DNA of 64,000 nucleotides from Balanoglossus misakiensis (taxonomy: Eukaryota > Hemichordata). The translations under genes were made by a program, and so were the position numbers. Shown piece by piece: positions 1 through 13,254 of this stretch (position 1 is the first letter of the stretch; the number at the start of each line of letters is the position of its first letter). The stretch spans positions 620,001-684,000 of the forward strand of contig CM082577.2 of the NCBI GenBank assembly GCA_040954595.2, given 5' to 3'. The notes under the pieces were generated by a model that did not search any database, was not told where the DNA came from, and saw nothing but the letters and a program-made list of their open reading frames with translations.

Positions 1-937
1 AGATCGAATGCGCCTGTCACAGCGGACACGGTGCGCTCTTTTCCATTATAAAAGAGTGATCATGTATATCGCCTAAGTTGCTTACCTGCAGCAAAATTGC
101 GCGTGATGATGCGACTACGAGGCGACGCAACGGGGACTGGTTAAATACGATACCGACAAATACCTCCAACACAGTGTTCCACTTTTCATATGTAAATCGA
201 GTGTATAGAGGTCAGTGATTACTGGCAAAACACAATGTGGCGCGAACTATTGAAATTTCAAATGCATCGGGTGTTTGACACTTCTTTTACCATTTGCCAT
301 GATTTTATGCATTAAGGATACGGGACGCTGCGTTTTCTTTTGTTATTTGCAAGAAATCATGAAGACTGAGATTAAGAGTTCTAATCTAAGAGTTTGGGGT
401 GGAAGAGGGGGTCGTGGGAGGGATCCGTGGTCAAGAAGATGAAGAGAAATGTACATTTTGTAATTTGTTTTTACTGTCAATATTTGATAAATATTTTTCT
501 TGAACCAAATGGCACTTTTCGTTTTTTTTAATCTTCTGTTTCAATGCATCCATGGGAACGTTTTCAAGGAATACTGTAACGGCCCACCCGATTCACCTCC
601 TATGCTGCAAATCACAAATAGCCCAATGAATAGGAACATTTTTGCATATTTTTTAATAGTTACGTGTATGTGAAAATTTCTTTCAACATTTTTTTTCTGT
701 TTCTATGCTGTACTGGACCCTAGCGACATCCCGTTCGCCGTATAGCGCCCGCTATAGTCCGTCTGAATTGTGAGATCCCCCCATAGGCTGTATTGCTTGG
801 CATAATGACTCATTCGGCGTGAGCACGCTGTTGGATCTGTAGACCGAGCAGTAGCGGGTCGTAAACTCATTTTTCTCACGTCAAAATCAGTCTCCAAGTG
901 AACTGTTGTGTGGTGTCTTGAGTGTTTACGGATCACC
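1..937. other. Upstream region of the SRSF2 gene
   Basis: No gene is recognised here. The last 200 bases are richer in CpG and probably hold the promoter and 5' leader of the SRSF2 gene starting at 938. A TATAAAA-like string near position 46 has no evident gene next to it. The short minus-strand frame over 703-939 has no recognisable content. Confidence 0.4.
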
Positions 938-2538
938 ATGAGTTACGGTCGTGGACCACCAGAAATAGAGGGCATGCATTCCTTAAAAGTGGACAATTTG
1001 ACGTACAGAACAACCCCTGATGATTTGCGACGCTGTTTCGAAAAGTATGGCGATGTAGGAGATGTGTATATTCCACGCGATCGCTTCACCCGCGAAAGCA
1101 GAGGGTTTGCGTTTGTAAGGTAAATATTGTTTCCCAGTAACATTCGTAAAATAATTGTCAAATTATGCTACTCGATATGCTGTTCGTTATTTAATGGATG
1201 TAGCTGAGCTTGTAGGGCTTCATTCTGAATTTCGAAATGCCCAGTACACTTCGTGATCACATGTTGAAAATGAAATGAGCATGTTTGCTTTTGTCATTTT
1301 GGCGGGCATTGACGCAACCCAGTCCGGTTGAGTTTGTGAACAGTCACCAACGTAGACACTTTGTGTATTTGTGAACTATGAAACTTAAGACAGGCGCTAG
1401 AATACAAATCTCAAAGACTGTTGGGGTTTGGGTGAGTGGCTATTTTATTGTACCTAAAATGCGGGGAAGTATAATGGGCTTGGGCTGTGCGTGGCTAGGC
1501 TATTACAAATGTGGTATGGTAATTTATGAAATCGCGTGGAAGCATGTAGTACACGAACAGATACAAACTTGTTAGGGAAACGGTTGTGTGATATTGAATA
1601 GTCATAGAATACCATCTAATTAAAATCAAATGCAGTTAGTAGAAAGGAACAGCAAAGAACCATCAAATGCAAAGATTATTGAGTCAACTCTACATCTAAT
1701 TCTAATCTGATTGGAAAGATTGTGACCTGGATAAAGTAGGTCAAGGAGTTCAATATTCTGTCCTTTGCATTTAGGTCAAGCAGAGATTTGTGAAAATTAC
1801 CACTGCAGATAGAACAAGTTCTTGTGTAAAACCATTAATAATGTGTCTTTCACACTCTAGATTCTATGATAAACGTGATGCAGAGGATGCGTTAGATTCT
1901 ATGGATGGTGCCATTTTAGATGGAAGAGAGCTGAGAGTTCAGATGGCTCGTTATGGCAGACCGTCAGACCCCCGCAGACCTCCACCGAGAAGCAGATATC
2001 ATGGTGGTGGTGGTGGTGGCGGCGGTGGTGGTGGTGGTGGAGGAGGAGGATATGGTGGAGGCGGTGGCTATGGAAGACGTCGTCCAAGGTATGTTCTCAG
2101 TTGTATTGGTAAAAATCTGTTCCAGTAACCCCCAAACTGACAAGTATAAAACTATTCCTGTGAGCTGTGTCTATATCTGCATTGGATTTGAATGTCGCTA
2201 TTTTTGTGAGGCGTGTTTTTGAACTTGCTTTGAAACGTTCTATTTCTTGTTTGTTCAGGTCATACTCCAGATCACGGTCTCGTTCGCCAGTCCGCCGAAG
2301 CAGGCGTTATTCTCGTAGCAGGTCTCGTTCTCGCAGCCGTGATTATCGTCGCAGTGCAAGCAGGAGTAGATCAAGGTCACCACGTAGGTCAAGATCCAGA
2401 TCCCGATCAAGGTCTCCTCGTCCATCTCGTTCACCAAAGTCATTTTCCCGTTCGCGCTCCAAATCTCACACACCAGTCAAGTCGCCATCTCGATCCAAAT
2501 CCAGGTCATTATCAAAGTCTCGTTCAGGATCACCGTAG
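938..2538 (+). CDS. SRSF2: SR-type splicing factor, SRSF2 (SC35) homologue
   Basis: Nuclear serine/arginine-rich factor that binds exonic enhancers and promotes splice-site recognition. Three coding exons: 938-1119, 1861-2088 and 2259-2538, all with GT-AG junctions and matching phases, give 229 residues (human SRSF2 is about 221). An RRM spans residues 14-92, with RNP2 LKVDNL (16-21) and RNP1 RGFAFVRF (55-62). A glycine-rich linker encoded by GGT/GGA repeats follows, then an RS domain from about residue 137 to the end. The start context is ATCACCATGAG, and the N-terminus MSYGRGPP matches the family. The linker holds a run of 16 glycines, longer than in vertebrates. AATAAA signals lie at 3158-3163 and 5540-5545. 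Family identity is firm; the end of the 3' UTR is not. Confidence 0.96.
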
Positions 2539-5500
2539 TGTTGGTTGGAACTGTGGAACTGGCTCAATCATCATCAACATCATCGGAACTGAGCCGTATC
2601 AACATCAAGAAGACTGTTGCTTTCTTTTTTCAGGTGGCAAGAGAAATAATATAAAACGCTGGACTCAGGACTTGAAGTTCACAGCCACTTGCGTAGCCTT
2701 GAGCAGTAGACCAAATTCTTAAAAGGTTAATTTTCAAATTTCAATATATTTGTATACTCGTCATTTTTAGGAAGTTTCACTGAGTTTTTGAGTTCCAAAC
2801 ATGTCTTCGAGGGTAGGATTTTATCGGATTATGTTTAGATAAGTAGTCATAAGATTTGTATGAATTAGAGTAGAGTGTAGCAGTTAAATTTGTTAAGAAG
2901 TTAAAAAGTGAAGAACAAACATTGAAGTTTATCCCCAGGAATTGTCTGTATTTGACTATTACTTACTTTATGTCTGGCAAAAATGCTCATAGAATGTTTA
3001 CCTCATGCATGATACATGCCTCACTTAGTCTCAAAATATTATACAGGTCTTCCCCAACAGGTTTATGAAAGTTTGCACCCATTGTTAATCCAGGATGAAA
3101 ACATTGTTAAAGAAGTTGCGTTTTTTCTCCCCTCCGTTAATCTGTATGTGCAGCAGTAATAAAGCTTTTAGCCTTTTTATTATTCGATGTGTGGAGACTA
3201 ACATGTATACCTTACTGTTGTTTCCCTTACTATTAGGAGCAGTAAGCTGTTCTGTAAGCTGTCATAAGGCAGTAGAGCATGTCTGTCATTGGTTGGCTGT
3301 GATAGCAGAATGCAGTGTTGAGTTGGCAGTGCTGCTGTTACTGACATGCTGTTCGGGGTTGCTGTGCCCTGTCACTGTGATGCAGTTCAGTGGGAGAGAG
3401 AAAAGAGAGAAATTTTCGGACTTACTGAAATCCTCCAGAAACCAGTAGACAAGAAATTGCTGAAACCATCGCCACATTCTGTTCCTGCTTTACAACTGGC
3501 TTCAGCAGTCAAGATGTTCCTGGAAACCAAAAGAGAGAGAGAAAAAAAGCTGCAGTTTGTTTCAGGTTCAAAATAACCAGTTGCAGTCTACAAAACATCA
3601 ACATGGGGAGGGTCTATTTTGTTTATCATCATTTGGCTTGTTAAAAATGTGCATGTTACAAAATTTGAAAAAAAGTCCCCAAAATAATAGTACTAAATCT
3701 TGTGAAAAAATAGTCTTGCAAACAAGGGCGGCAAACAGCTGGTGATTACAGCATTTCCACATGAAAATTGTCGGTTGATGATAAATTATGTCCCAGTAAA
3801 TGCTGGATTGGACAATTTTCTATTTTAAAAACGTATAATTCACGAATGATGCTTTTGTTTGATACATTTTAGTTATATGCACACTATGGATGTTTGTCTG
3901 CAGTAGTTTAGGACCAAAATGTATGGTTTATCAGTTTGTGAATGCTATGAAGAAAAATTTCACTCCGATGACCAGCATGTGATAGTTAAAAAATTCTCTC
4001 TGGTATTTCTCGCTCTGTGAAAGTAGTGAATTAGCCCAGTCCTGTGCACTTAATTATTTTTAGTGGCACAGTCACCACAAAATGGATACGGATTCCATTG
4101 TGTTGAAATGTTATCAAAGAATGTTACACCATACTCTAGATTTGGCATGCGTTGAGCATATAATTGGGCTTTACATAAAATGAACATAAAGTGCAGATTA
4201 TGTGAGGTTTTCTCTAGTCCATGCCTTTATCAGCTGTCTCCTACTGTGCCTACTTTTAATGTGCTCAGTGTCATGCTTTCAGTGTGAAATTGGGAGGGGG
4301 GGGGGGTGTCACAAACCCTGCCAAAGGTGCAAGGGGAGCAAATAGCATAAGGTCTGACAGACTTGTCAATTGTGCTGATACCAGACCACAACTGGGACTG
4401 TGCCATTATCTGGTGGGTATTGCAGGGAATATGTAAGAGTAGCAAACAGGCTGTGAAAAGGGAAGGGTCTTGTTTCTTATTGATACAAGGACTTAAAAAA
4501 AGTCTTTGAAGGTTTATCAGCCTTTATAATGACTGAAGACTTGGTTTTCAAACCAAACTTTTTCTGTGAACTACTAGTATTTTATAGTTTTCATCTCTAT
4601 TGACTTGCTTCCAAAACATCATTTCGGGTTGGGTTTGAACTTTAAAAGCTGTACTCTGGGTTCGGATAGAGACCCATTTGGCAACTTTTAGGAAGTGTTC
4701 CAAAAGCTTGATGAGAATATGGAAACTCGCCAGAGATATGGTAAGTTGACGGGCAAGTGTAGTTACTGTGTCTTGGTAAGAAATGCTGAAACTCGGATTG
4801 ACAGAAATGTTTGTGTAATGTAAGTTGAATGTATTTTATTTCACAGCATAATGGGTGCAGATGTAATGAAGCGGGTAAGTATTGTTGGACGATTCACCCG
4901 CACAAGTTGTTGGTGTATAAATGCTCTTTTCTCCTCTAGGGTTTTCTGGTCTTGAGGAGTCTTGGGGGAAACCTCTTGCATTTGTAAGTATTGCAGCATC
5001 TCTGGACAGATGGATTTCCAACTGTTGCAGCTGCTCTTCATCAACAGAGGTGACACCCAAGCATATACTTCGTTCTGCTTCTGGGGAAGGACATTCGTGG
5101 TATTGGATGCATTCATATAGCAGCAGCATCTTGCACCACAGCAGATTCCTTGACCATTTGCAGCAGTTGTTCCCAAACATTTCACGATGTACATCTGGGA
5201 ATGTGTGCACCTGGAATGAAAGATGCAGTGTCCGCGAAGGAAAATGGTGGTCAAGCAAGGGGAAAGGTTGCAGGAAATGATTTCTGAAGTTGCACGTGAA
5301 ATGCTTGTCTGCAGTAACAGTGAAAATGCCCACTGTACATTGACGGTTGGGATGATGATGGCCGAACCGCCGAATATGGGATTCCCTCGACATGCTGATG
5401 GAGAAGCTGTTGGAATTCATGGACAGAAAACACTCCATAATAAATAGCCAGGAGAAAAATGTATGACAATAATTGCATCAATTTCCCCTTGTATGTGAAC

Positions 5501-6077
5501 ATATGCTACATGTGAACTGAGATAGCTGTCTCTGTTGCCAATAAAGATGAAGTAAATGAAATTTATGTGTGTGCTCTCATTATTTGAATGTCATTCTTCA
5601 TACACCTGCAGTACCCGGTGCATCATGAGTAATTGAACAGTCTTCCTTGCCAAAGATACCACTTTGAAAGAACAAAATATGACAAGACATTCATTGGCTG
5701 ATAAGTCACCTTGCATATATGTCGGTATTCAGCGAAATTTGAGTCCAGCTTATAAAACGCATATTTTAGTCGCATGTCTACTAGTATCTGGAGTGTGTAT
5801 TAGCCAGGTTGATTTCATTAGTCTTGTAATATATCGATCCCTATATTCTATCCAAGTTGCTTGTCAACTTATTTTATCAAAATCCCACAAATTTAGCCTG
5901 AGTCCTTTACCCAACAAGCACTGGAATCTCTTACGAAAAAAATATATTTTGTTATCGCGAATGGCCCAAAGCACGCCAACTGACGTGCGAAGTCGATGTC
6001 CTCCATCCAGCAGCATCATTCCAAGTGTGTTAGGGAGTACGAATGCATAAATACAGTCATTTGGAGGGTCATCCAAA
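2539..6077. other. SRSF2 3' UTR and gap before UBFD1
   Basis: The start of this stretch is probably SRSF2 3' UTR; AATAAA occurs at 3158-3163, about 620 bases after the stop. A second AATAAA at 5540-5545 would fit a longer transcript. The segment 4836-5447 is unusually free of stop codons on both strands (see its own entry). Otherwise AT-rich, with a G run near 4297-4307. No conserved protein is seen. Confidence 0.45.
4836..5447. other. Stop-poor segment, possible unrecognised gene, strand uncertain
   Basis: About 600 bases are open in several frames: 200 codons on the minus strand ending at 4836, 137 codons in another minus frame, and 120 and 75 codons on the plus strand. Signals conflict. 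On the minus strand an AATAAA (4834-4839) overlaps or follows the stops, and a pyrimidine-rich acceptor-like site lies near 5216. On the plus strand there is an acceptor at about 4846, a GGTAAGT donor at about 4878, an acceptor at about 4939 and an AATAAA at 5540. No translation matches a family I know. It could be a small lineage-specific gene, an exon of a longer SRSF2 3' UTR, or chance. Confidence 0.2.
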
Positions 6078-8525
6078 ATGGCGGAAGAAATAGGTAGGTG
6101 ATAATGAATTGCGCAACTTTTAGTGGAAGGTAATTGAACCGAATCATCCTATATGAACAAGGAAGTAGGAACAATTTAGGATATCATAGCATCATGCGCC
6201 AGCTGAAACATCTTCATAATTTTGCATCTGCAATGCTATTTTGAGGAAATGCTCACGGGCAATGAGTCTGCATGATCACTTCCGCATTACATTACAACAC
6301 CAAACGATGACAAAATGTTCACAATTGTCTTCGTGTGTAATATCTGTACAAAAAACTGCAATACTTTGAGAGCTGATAATTTTAAGGTGTTGTCGTCTTG
6401 CAGATGAAGGTATACACATTTCTGCATCATTAGTCATATGAAGACCCGATCGACCCATTTATCTGCACGATCTGTCTCATTGTAGCATTCTAAGCTTTTC
6501 GGTTTGTTCTGCAGACGGTAACATGGATATACCGGCCAAGGAATGTGAGAGTGAAAGTGGGGATAAAAATGCAGGTGGTGACACTGAAAATGCTCAAATG
6601 GACACTGGTGATAACAAAACAGACTCCACATCAACTGAACAAACTGTTACAGTGTCAGATACAAACCTTGCAAATAATGCTGGCAAATCAGAACAATCAG
6701 AACACATGGAGGAGACTGAAACCTCCACAGAATCAAGTCACGAGAGCGATGTCAAAGTCCCAGAAGCAGCAGTAGCAACAGCAGCGCCTGTTGAGAGTTC
6801 CAAACCCAAAGAAACTGTAGACTTTAAAATTGTGTATAACAAACAGAAGTATGATGTAACCTTTGACCTGGATGAGAAAGTTGCCACATTGAAACTACAT
6901 ATCCAAACACTCACAGGTGAGTTCATTATTACATTATTGCATACCTTTCAATGTCAATGCCAGTAATACCATGATAGGTGATACACTCATGCCAGTACAC
7001 ACGCAGCCACCATCTCTGTTGAATATGTTCAATTTATTGTTGTGATGACCATTGCTTGGAATCCAACTTATATAGAATATAATGTAGTGCCTGCTGTATT
7101 CCAAGACAAGTGAACGAATACCTCTTTTAATAATGGCTATATATTTAGGTGTCCCTCCTGCCATGCAAAAAGTCATGTTCAAGGGCTTAATGAAGGATGA
7201 CAAGACATTACGAGAACTTAAAGTGACAAAAGGTGCTAAAATGATGGTGGTTGGATCCATGTTAACTGATGTCATTGCAGTCAACACGCCATCAACTGAA
7301 GCGGGCAAAGATGAACCAACTGAGACAGGTATCATGTTGTTATAACTGTGTCTTTGGTGTAGTGCTCCATCTACGTCAACATAGCACAGGTGCAACATAG
7401 ATTCTCCATGATGTAAATTTCATTCTACATACATGTGTTTCTGACTCTAAGAAATTTTAGAATTTTTTGCTTTGTCTCGAACGGTTCATGTGAGTTGGAG
7501 CACACACTGACAATCTACGGCATTTTTTATTATCAAAAGTCTACAAGGCTAATAGTCTTGCATGAGTAAGAAGTACAGACAAAGAAGTACACATACAATT
7601 TTGTTTCCACAGCACCCACCAAAGAGCCACTGTCAAAACAGAAACCACATAAAAAAGTAATCGAGAAAGGAAAGCCTGATGATGCACTTCCTGCAATCAA
7701 AGGAGTGAAGGTAATCATGTCTCTGTAAATTTTGTTACATCTGAGTACATCTTCTTGTGAAATAAACAAATGATTCAATAATATGTGAGTTGGTGTAACA
7801 TGCTGACTAAATTCGAACATTTTCTCGCAGGAGAGACTTCCACTTGTGCCACTGTCAGGTATGTTGAATAAAGCAGGAGGAAAAGTGAGGTTGACTTTCA
7901 AACTAGAAGTTGACCAGCTTTGGATAGGAACAAAAGGTAAAGGCTTTACTTATTGTGCATATAAAATCACTGACTTTCATCCCAGACTGCTAGTACCTAC
8001 ATGAAAATTGAACTTACTTACTTACTTACCAAAGTCCTTCACCAAAACCAAAGCTTTCTTCTTAAACGTCTCTGAACTACTGATGTGTAACCAAGGTTTT
8101 TGTAAAGCCGTATCATCAGGTCAGATTTGTGGTAGCAGTCTTCTGTATTGATCACATTCTCCTCATTTCCTGTTGCAGAAAGAACAGAAAAAGTTCCCAT
8201 GGGAAGCATTAAAAATGTGATCAGTGAACCCATAGATGGACATGACGATTATCATATGCTGGTAAATGATACAGTAATATCTTCTTTTCGTCTGGGGAAA
8301 CAGTTGCTTATTTACGTTTTCATCTTCTACGGACACTCTTGAAAAGGAGGGAAATATTTGTCATCAGAGTGAGAACTATGAGATTTTGACCTTTTTCCAA
8401 TCCATTTATGGCAGGCGTTGCAGCTTGGACCTACTGAAGCCTCCAGATACTGGATATATTGGGTTCCTGCACAGTATGTAGATGCCATCAAAGATGCTGT
8501 GCTGGGAAAATGGCAGTACTTCTGA
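6078..8525 (+). CDS. UBFD1: Ubiquitin-like domain protein UBFD1
   Basis: Ubiquitin domain-containing protein 1, which binds polyubiquitin; its exact cellular role is poorly defined. Seven exons: 6078-6093, 6515-6916, 7149-7328, 7613-7710, 7831-7936, 8179-8261 and 8415-8525. Phases agree throughout and give 331 residues. The N-terminal ~100 residues are acidic, Ser/Thr-rich and poorly conserved. The ubiquitin-like fold starts near residue 105 (DFKIVYNKQKYDVTF) and continues through VPPAMQKVMFKGLMKDDKTL and KGAKMMVVGS. The C-terminal family domain is nearly identical to the vertebrate protein (ERLPLVPLSGM, WIGTKERTEKVPMGSIKN, YVDAIKDAVLGKWQYF). The tiny first exon (MAEEI plus one base) was chosen from ATG context, the GTAGGT donor and phase; the rest is firm. 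Confidence 0.95.
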
Positions 8526-10820
8526 TGACAGAGGGCGCCCTTTGCTGAATTCCACCTTGAAAATTTACATTCACAGTGAAGAATAACCTATTGCAAAAGG
8601 TCAAAGTGAAACCTGGCTGACATTATTCTAAAAAGTCTGAAGCCAAGTCTTTGGAACTGTAATGTCTTGCAACTGGCAAGAACGCAATGATACATGTCGT
8701 CAAGGAAATGAAAAGTTTAGCATTTTCAAACATTGCCTCTTTAGATTTTCAAACTGCATTTAAGCATAAATGATTACAACATTTAAGTGTTTCTTTAATT
8801 CTTTTACAACTGCTTTAATTATTTGTCTTTATCATAATTGTTAGGTTTTGCAAAAGAGATTTTGGGTACCTGACTATCACTAGTCATCAGACATCACATG
8901 ACTAAGTGGAGTTTTTTTTGCTTCTTTGGTGTCTGTATTCTGGAATGTTGGGACACTAGACAACAAAGAAACCAAATTTCTGCAACCAATCAGAGGAAGG
9001 TGAACTTTTACTGAAAAGGGTATTGTATAACTGTCTGCTTTGTTCTTATGGACTTCTTTCGTAAATACAGAAATTAATTTTAAGATACTTAATAGTAATA
9101 GCGATAAATAAGAGTACAATTCTATTCAGTGAGTTAGGATAACTACTTTTGTTAGAGCCCTTATATTACTATGTTTCGATCGACATCAGATTTGAGGTTC
9201 TTCCCAATCCATTGGACGTTCAATTCTTTGGCAGGGCTGGTGAAATTTCTATGATTTACGTTCATCCCTGGATAGAATAAATCTCACATCAATGTTAGCG
9301 TTTCAATGCAGTTGAATTGATATAAGGGCATAGATAGAAACTTCATTGATGCAAAGCATTTCCAGAAATATATTCAAACAAACCAGTTTCTATAAAAATG
9401 ATAATTTACAGTACTTTTCACTATCTGACTTGGTGATTTCATGACAGTTAATTACATGACAATTCATACTTGCTGTTACAAGAAAAAAGTTGTGGCACTT
9501 ATAAGCATTGCAGGTCAATTTAAATGCTGGTGATAGCAATTCCTCTATGAGAGACTTCAATAAAATTAAATAAATGCTTCGGGCAACGCCTGGCCAAGTC
9601 AGTGCCACAGTTTGACTTCAGTTGTCATTCACTATTATGATACAACCAACACTAATGATGTCCTTGTGTATCTGCCCATTATGTCCAGTTTTGCAGGATC
9701 ATTGAAGTTCTTGTCATACAAGATGCAAAATTGTTGGGGGAAGGAGTTATCAACTAAAAGGACTACTGCTAACACTTCATATTAAAGAGTACTCAATCAA
9801 TCGTGTTCTAAATGTTCACAAAGCATGTGCACATTGAGATGATGTATAAGAAAATGGAGAAAGATGCATCCATTTTTGTTTTATGTGATTGAAAAGAGCT
9901 TGGCTTTGAGAGTTGATATCACTGTCTGAAAACAAAATTCTTTGCGTATATACAAACATGTTTTGTCACAATGTATTTTCTATAATTGTCAGTATGAAAT
10001 GAATCTTTGTTTGAAAGTGCAATTTGAGCAGCTTGCCATTTAATAAGTATCAGTACACTTGACAATTTGTAAATTCCTTTTCTATCTGTACCAATTTGTA
10101 AACTGCATCAAAACTGTTTTTCTTCACTCTTGCAGATCTCCACCAAACATATTTCTGGTAGCATAAATTAAAAACTATAATGTTCAGACACAGGTGTAGT
10201 GTTTGTTTATGCGACTGTCTCACATCATTGGCAAGTTTGCCATGCTTCACTTTTGGTACCTCATCTCTGTAAATGTATAATCACATAGACACCACTGCTC
10301 TCAAGAATTGATGAAACACATTTCAAGAAAGTTGCAGCAACTATTTTTTATGTCTCAATTCCTGATCAAATCATGGATATATTTGAGATATGCATTTCTG
10401 CCCATCTGTATGCTTTTAAATACCTTGATAGACAACATTGTTAGTTATACTCCTCCATATCAACTTTTGAAATGATTTCTAGAATTTTTATGGCGATAGT
10501 TACACTTCTGAAGTAAACTTTCTGTGTAAATTGTTCTTGGTAAAATAAATGTTCAGCAATTTTCGAATCTGCATTCAGGAGTTATATGTATGGTCATAAT
10601 AGGCAATCAAGTTGTACAATGGATGAATGGTGTACACATAATATTGACTTTTAAACAGCGCCACCAAAAGTCGACCTATGTACATGATTTGACATTTAGT
10701 GATTATCTGATTTATGTAAGTTGTTTGCAAATAACTAGTCCATTTGTTCGAGAAGCCCCGGCTAGTGTTTACAACTCTACTAGAGACTGAACCGTGTCCC
10801 CAATATTCTCTGACAGCAAG
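8526..10820. other. UBFD1 3' UTR and MSRB1 promoter gap
   Basis: AT-rich sequence without a recognisable gene. AATAAA motifs at 9276-9281 and near 10543 could end UBFD1 transcripts. The last 100 bases before MSRB1 are relatively GC-rich and likely hold its promoter and leader. Confidence 0.4.
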
Positions 10821-12951
10821 ATGTCGTTCTGTTCGTGGTTCGGGGGAGAGAAATTCCGAGATCATTTTGAGTCGGGTAAGTGCATCTCTTCGCCAGCCAA
10901 AGTCTTGCTCTCCCGAAAAATAGCCCGAGGGAGAATGGTCGAGCCAACGACCCGTGCGAGGGCCGATGGAAATAGTGGTTCAGCAAGGGATGGTGGAAAT
11001 CATGTCTGTCCTCGTATCAATTATGTACAATTGTAACTTGCAAGATCCTATAAAGGCACACGCGAACTGGTGCCACCGCTGCAGTTCAGTAGCTCGAGGT
11101 TTTGCCTTGGTTTGTCTAACTTGGTTTGGCACTTGTAAGGAAGTGAGAGTTCTGAGAATTTACCGCTTTTGGATTTTTGAGATTCTGTCTCAATCATCAA
11201 TGTCAGAAACTCACTTTCCAGCACTATTACCGTGGTAAACGTGAGGAAAATTTTAGAACGTGGTGACTCAATATAAGTCACTGTACAATTTCCTTATAAT
11301 ATGCTAATTTCAAGCACTCAAGGAAGCTGGTTGACAATTCACTAGAAACTGAAAGTTGATACACTTAATTTATTTTGTTGATTTGAAATGTATTGTTGAG
11401 AAATTTATTTACTTTATAGAATTTCAATGCAGATGTTTATGAGCAATTCACACATCCACAAGTCGTTAGAATAAGGGATTGAAAGGAAACAATGGACACA
11501 GGAATTTCACACTCTATGGATAAATAAACTGAAGTACATGTAATATTGAAAGTGGATATCTATGGCCAGACCATGTCACCAGAATCATCAACAATTTTAC
11601 TTGATCAAAAAGTATATTCTGTTGCCTACACCCCAAATGAAATACTAGTAGTTTTATTCAAACAATCATATAAGTTGATCTTTCTGCTCAACCTCTAGGT
11701 GTCTACACGTGCTCAAAATGTGGTTATGAGTTGTTCTCTAGCCAGACTAAGTACAACCACAGCTCGCCATGGCCAGCATTCACACAGACCATTCATAAAG
11801 ATAGTGTATCCCGAAGACCAGAGAGTTCAACAGCCATCAAGGTAATATTGCCATCATCCTCAAGTATCTTTTCATGAAAAATGTTGGGGTTTTTTTGTCC
11901 AAAATTACCAGAAAGTGTTGGTTCATGTGGTAAACAATTCTCAAATGGAATAAAAGTATTCAGTTTTTGGTAGTAAAAGGTTTCAGAACCTTTGGTTGAA
12001 AGCACCCTCTTACAATACTGTGGGACAATTGTTTAGGTGTTCTCAAAAATAATGTTAATATCATGTGAGTTTGACATACTGTATCAGTTGAAGAATCAGA
12101 AAGATCAAACACAGCCTATTAAAAACATCTCAGTTGCTGAGTCAGTAGAAACTGACAGAGTTGCTGAGTCAGTACAAACTGACAGATAAGCATAAAAAAG
12201 TTGAACTCTGTAACAGAGTAAATTTAGGGTTTACTGTAATTTCATGTAACTGTCAAAATACTTGTGAATTCCCTAGTGGACATTTCTGCCAATCCTGGTT
12301 TTTGGATTTTGGAATGTCAGTCAATGCTTTAGCTGGTATTCCAATATCAGTGATATGAGATTTTCTGAAGTGGCCTCACACGACTGTGTATAATCAGGAA
12401 AGGTCAGAGGTTACATGTACCCAGACCAGAACACCAATGCTTTTTAGTCTATCCATGGCTGTCTCATAAATGTTTTGTGACCGAATGAATTACAGGTGTG
12501 AATCCTGATGATCTACAGGTGTACTAAGTATGTTCTACAAATATTTATTTCAACTGTAGGTTTCGTGTGGCAAGTGTGGAAATGGACTTGGACATGAGTT
12601 CTTGGGTGATGGACCAAATGCCGGCCAATCACGATTTTGAATATTCTCATCCTCATTGGAGTTCAAGGCCGCCAAGGGAGGTAAGATAAACTTGCAAATT
12701 TGTGCTCAACTGATTCAATATCTTTGAAGGGGAATAGCCATTTTTGTATCCATGTTGAGCTGAACTGAGTCTTGCCATATCACTCACTTTACTTACAGTA
12801 GACCGTTTCTTGCATAAGACTAAATGTGTAAAATAGTTATTGTGATATAATACCTGCTGGTAAGTGGCAATGGCGGTTGTAGAAACACATTCCTATAACA
12901 TTTGACTTTCTTGCAGGTGCAGCCAATGGAACTTCCAATGAGGCACAGTAA
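10821..12951 (+). CDS. MSRB1: Methionine-R-sulfoxide reductase B1, selenoprotein (SelR/SelX)
   Basis: Reduces methionine-R-sulfoxide in proteins in the cytosol and nucleus, using selenocysteine. Four exons: 10821-10875, 11699-11841, 12560-12680 and 12917-12951. Phases agree and give 117 residues with one recoded UGA. The N-terminus [12 protein letters not shown] carries the Cys4 expected to act as resolving residue. Two zinc CxxC pairs are present (CSKC near residues 23-26 and CGKC near 69-72), as is the family core [12 protein letters not shown]. In exon 3 the frame reads [16 protein letters not shown], so the TGA at 12638-12640 falls exactly where the family has Sec (residue 93; Sec95 in human). 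Reading on gives the expected C-terminus and a real TAA at 12949-12951. Ordinary gene callers would cut the protein at the TGA. Confidence 0.96.
12638..12640 (+). other. MSRB1: Selenocysteine codon (recoded TGA)
   Basis: TGA in frame within exon 3, between SRF and IFSSSLEF. Those flanks are those of the Sec site in animal MSRB1. Conservation continues past the TGA to the exon donor and the next exon in phase, so this is recoding rather than a stop or a pseudogene lesion. Confidence 0.95.
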
Positions 12952-13254
12952 ACAGTGAACTCTGTTGCCTCCGTCAGCTGACATGAAACCAGGGAAGACT
13001 ACGGGCTATCACTTCTGTGTTACAAAGTTACCAGTGAAACCAGCAGGAATATTCAATATAATCTGTACTTCTATTTTATTTACACTTTTATTGACACCAT
13101 TAGTTTAGTGGGTATACTCAGAATAATCTATACTGATCAATATAAATGCAGAGTCATTCAAATAGATAATCTTTAAATGAGAATAACCAGGGTTTCATGT
13201 CAGCTGTTGTTCTTGATTCTTGTGTGTTGTGAGTTCACAGACATTCAGTTGGAG

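Noticed and set aside
12638-12640. TGA in MSRB1 exon 3 as a nonsense mutation or pseudogene
   Set aside because: Position matches the family Sec residue, downstream coding and phase are intact, and a SECIS is present.
13175-13222. Hairpin with ATGA and TGAT ends as SECIS candidate
   Set aside because: The helix pairs only if the quartet is broken, and the loop lacks the unpaired A run; the hairpin at 13272-13323 fits far better.
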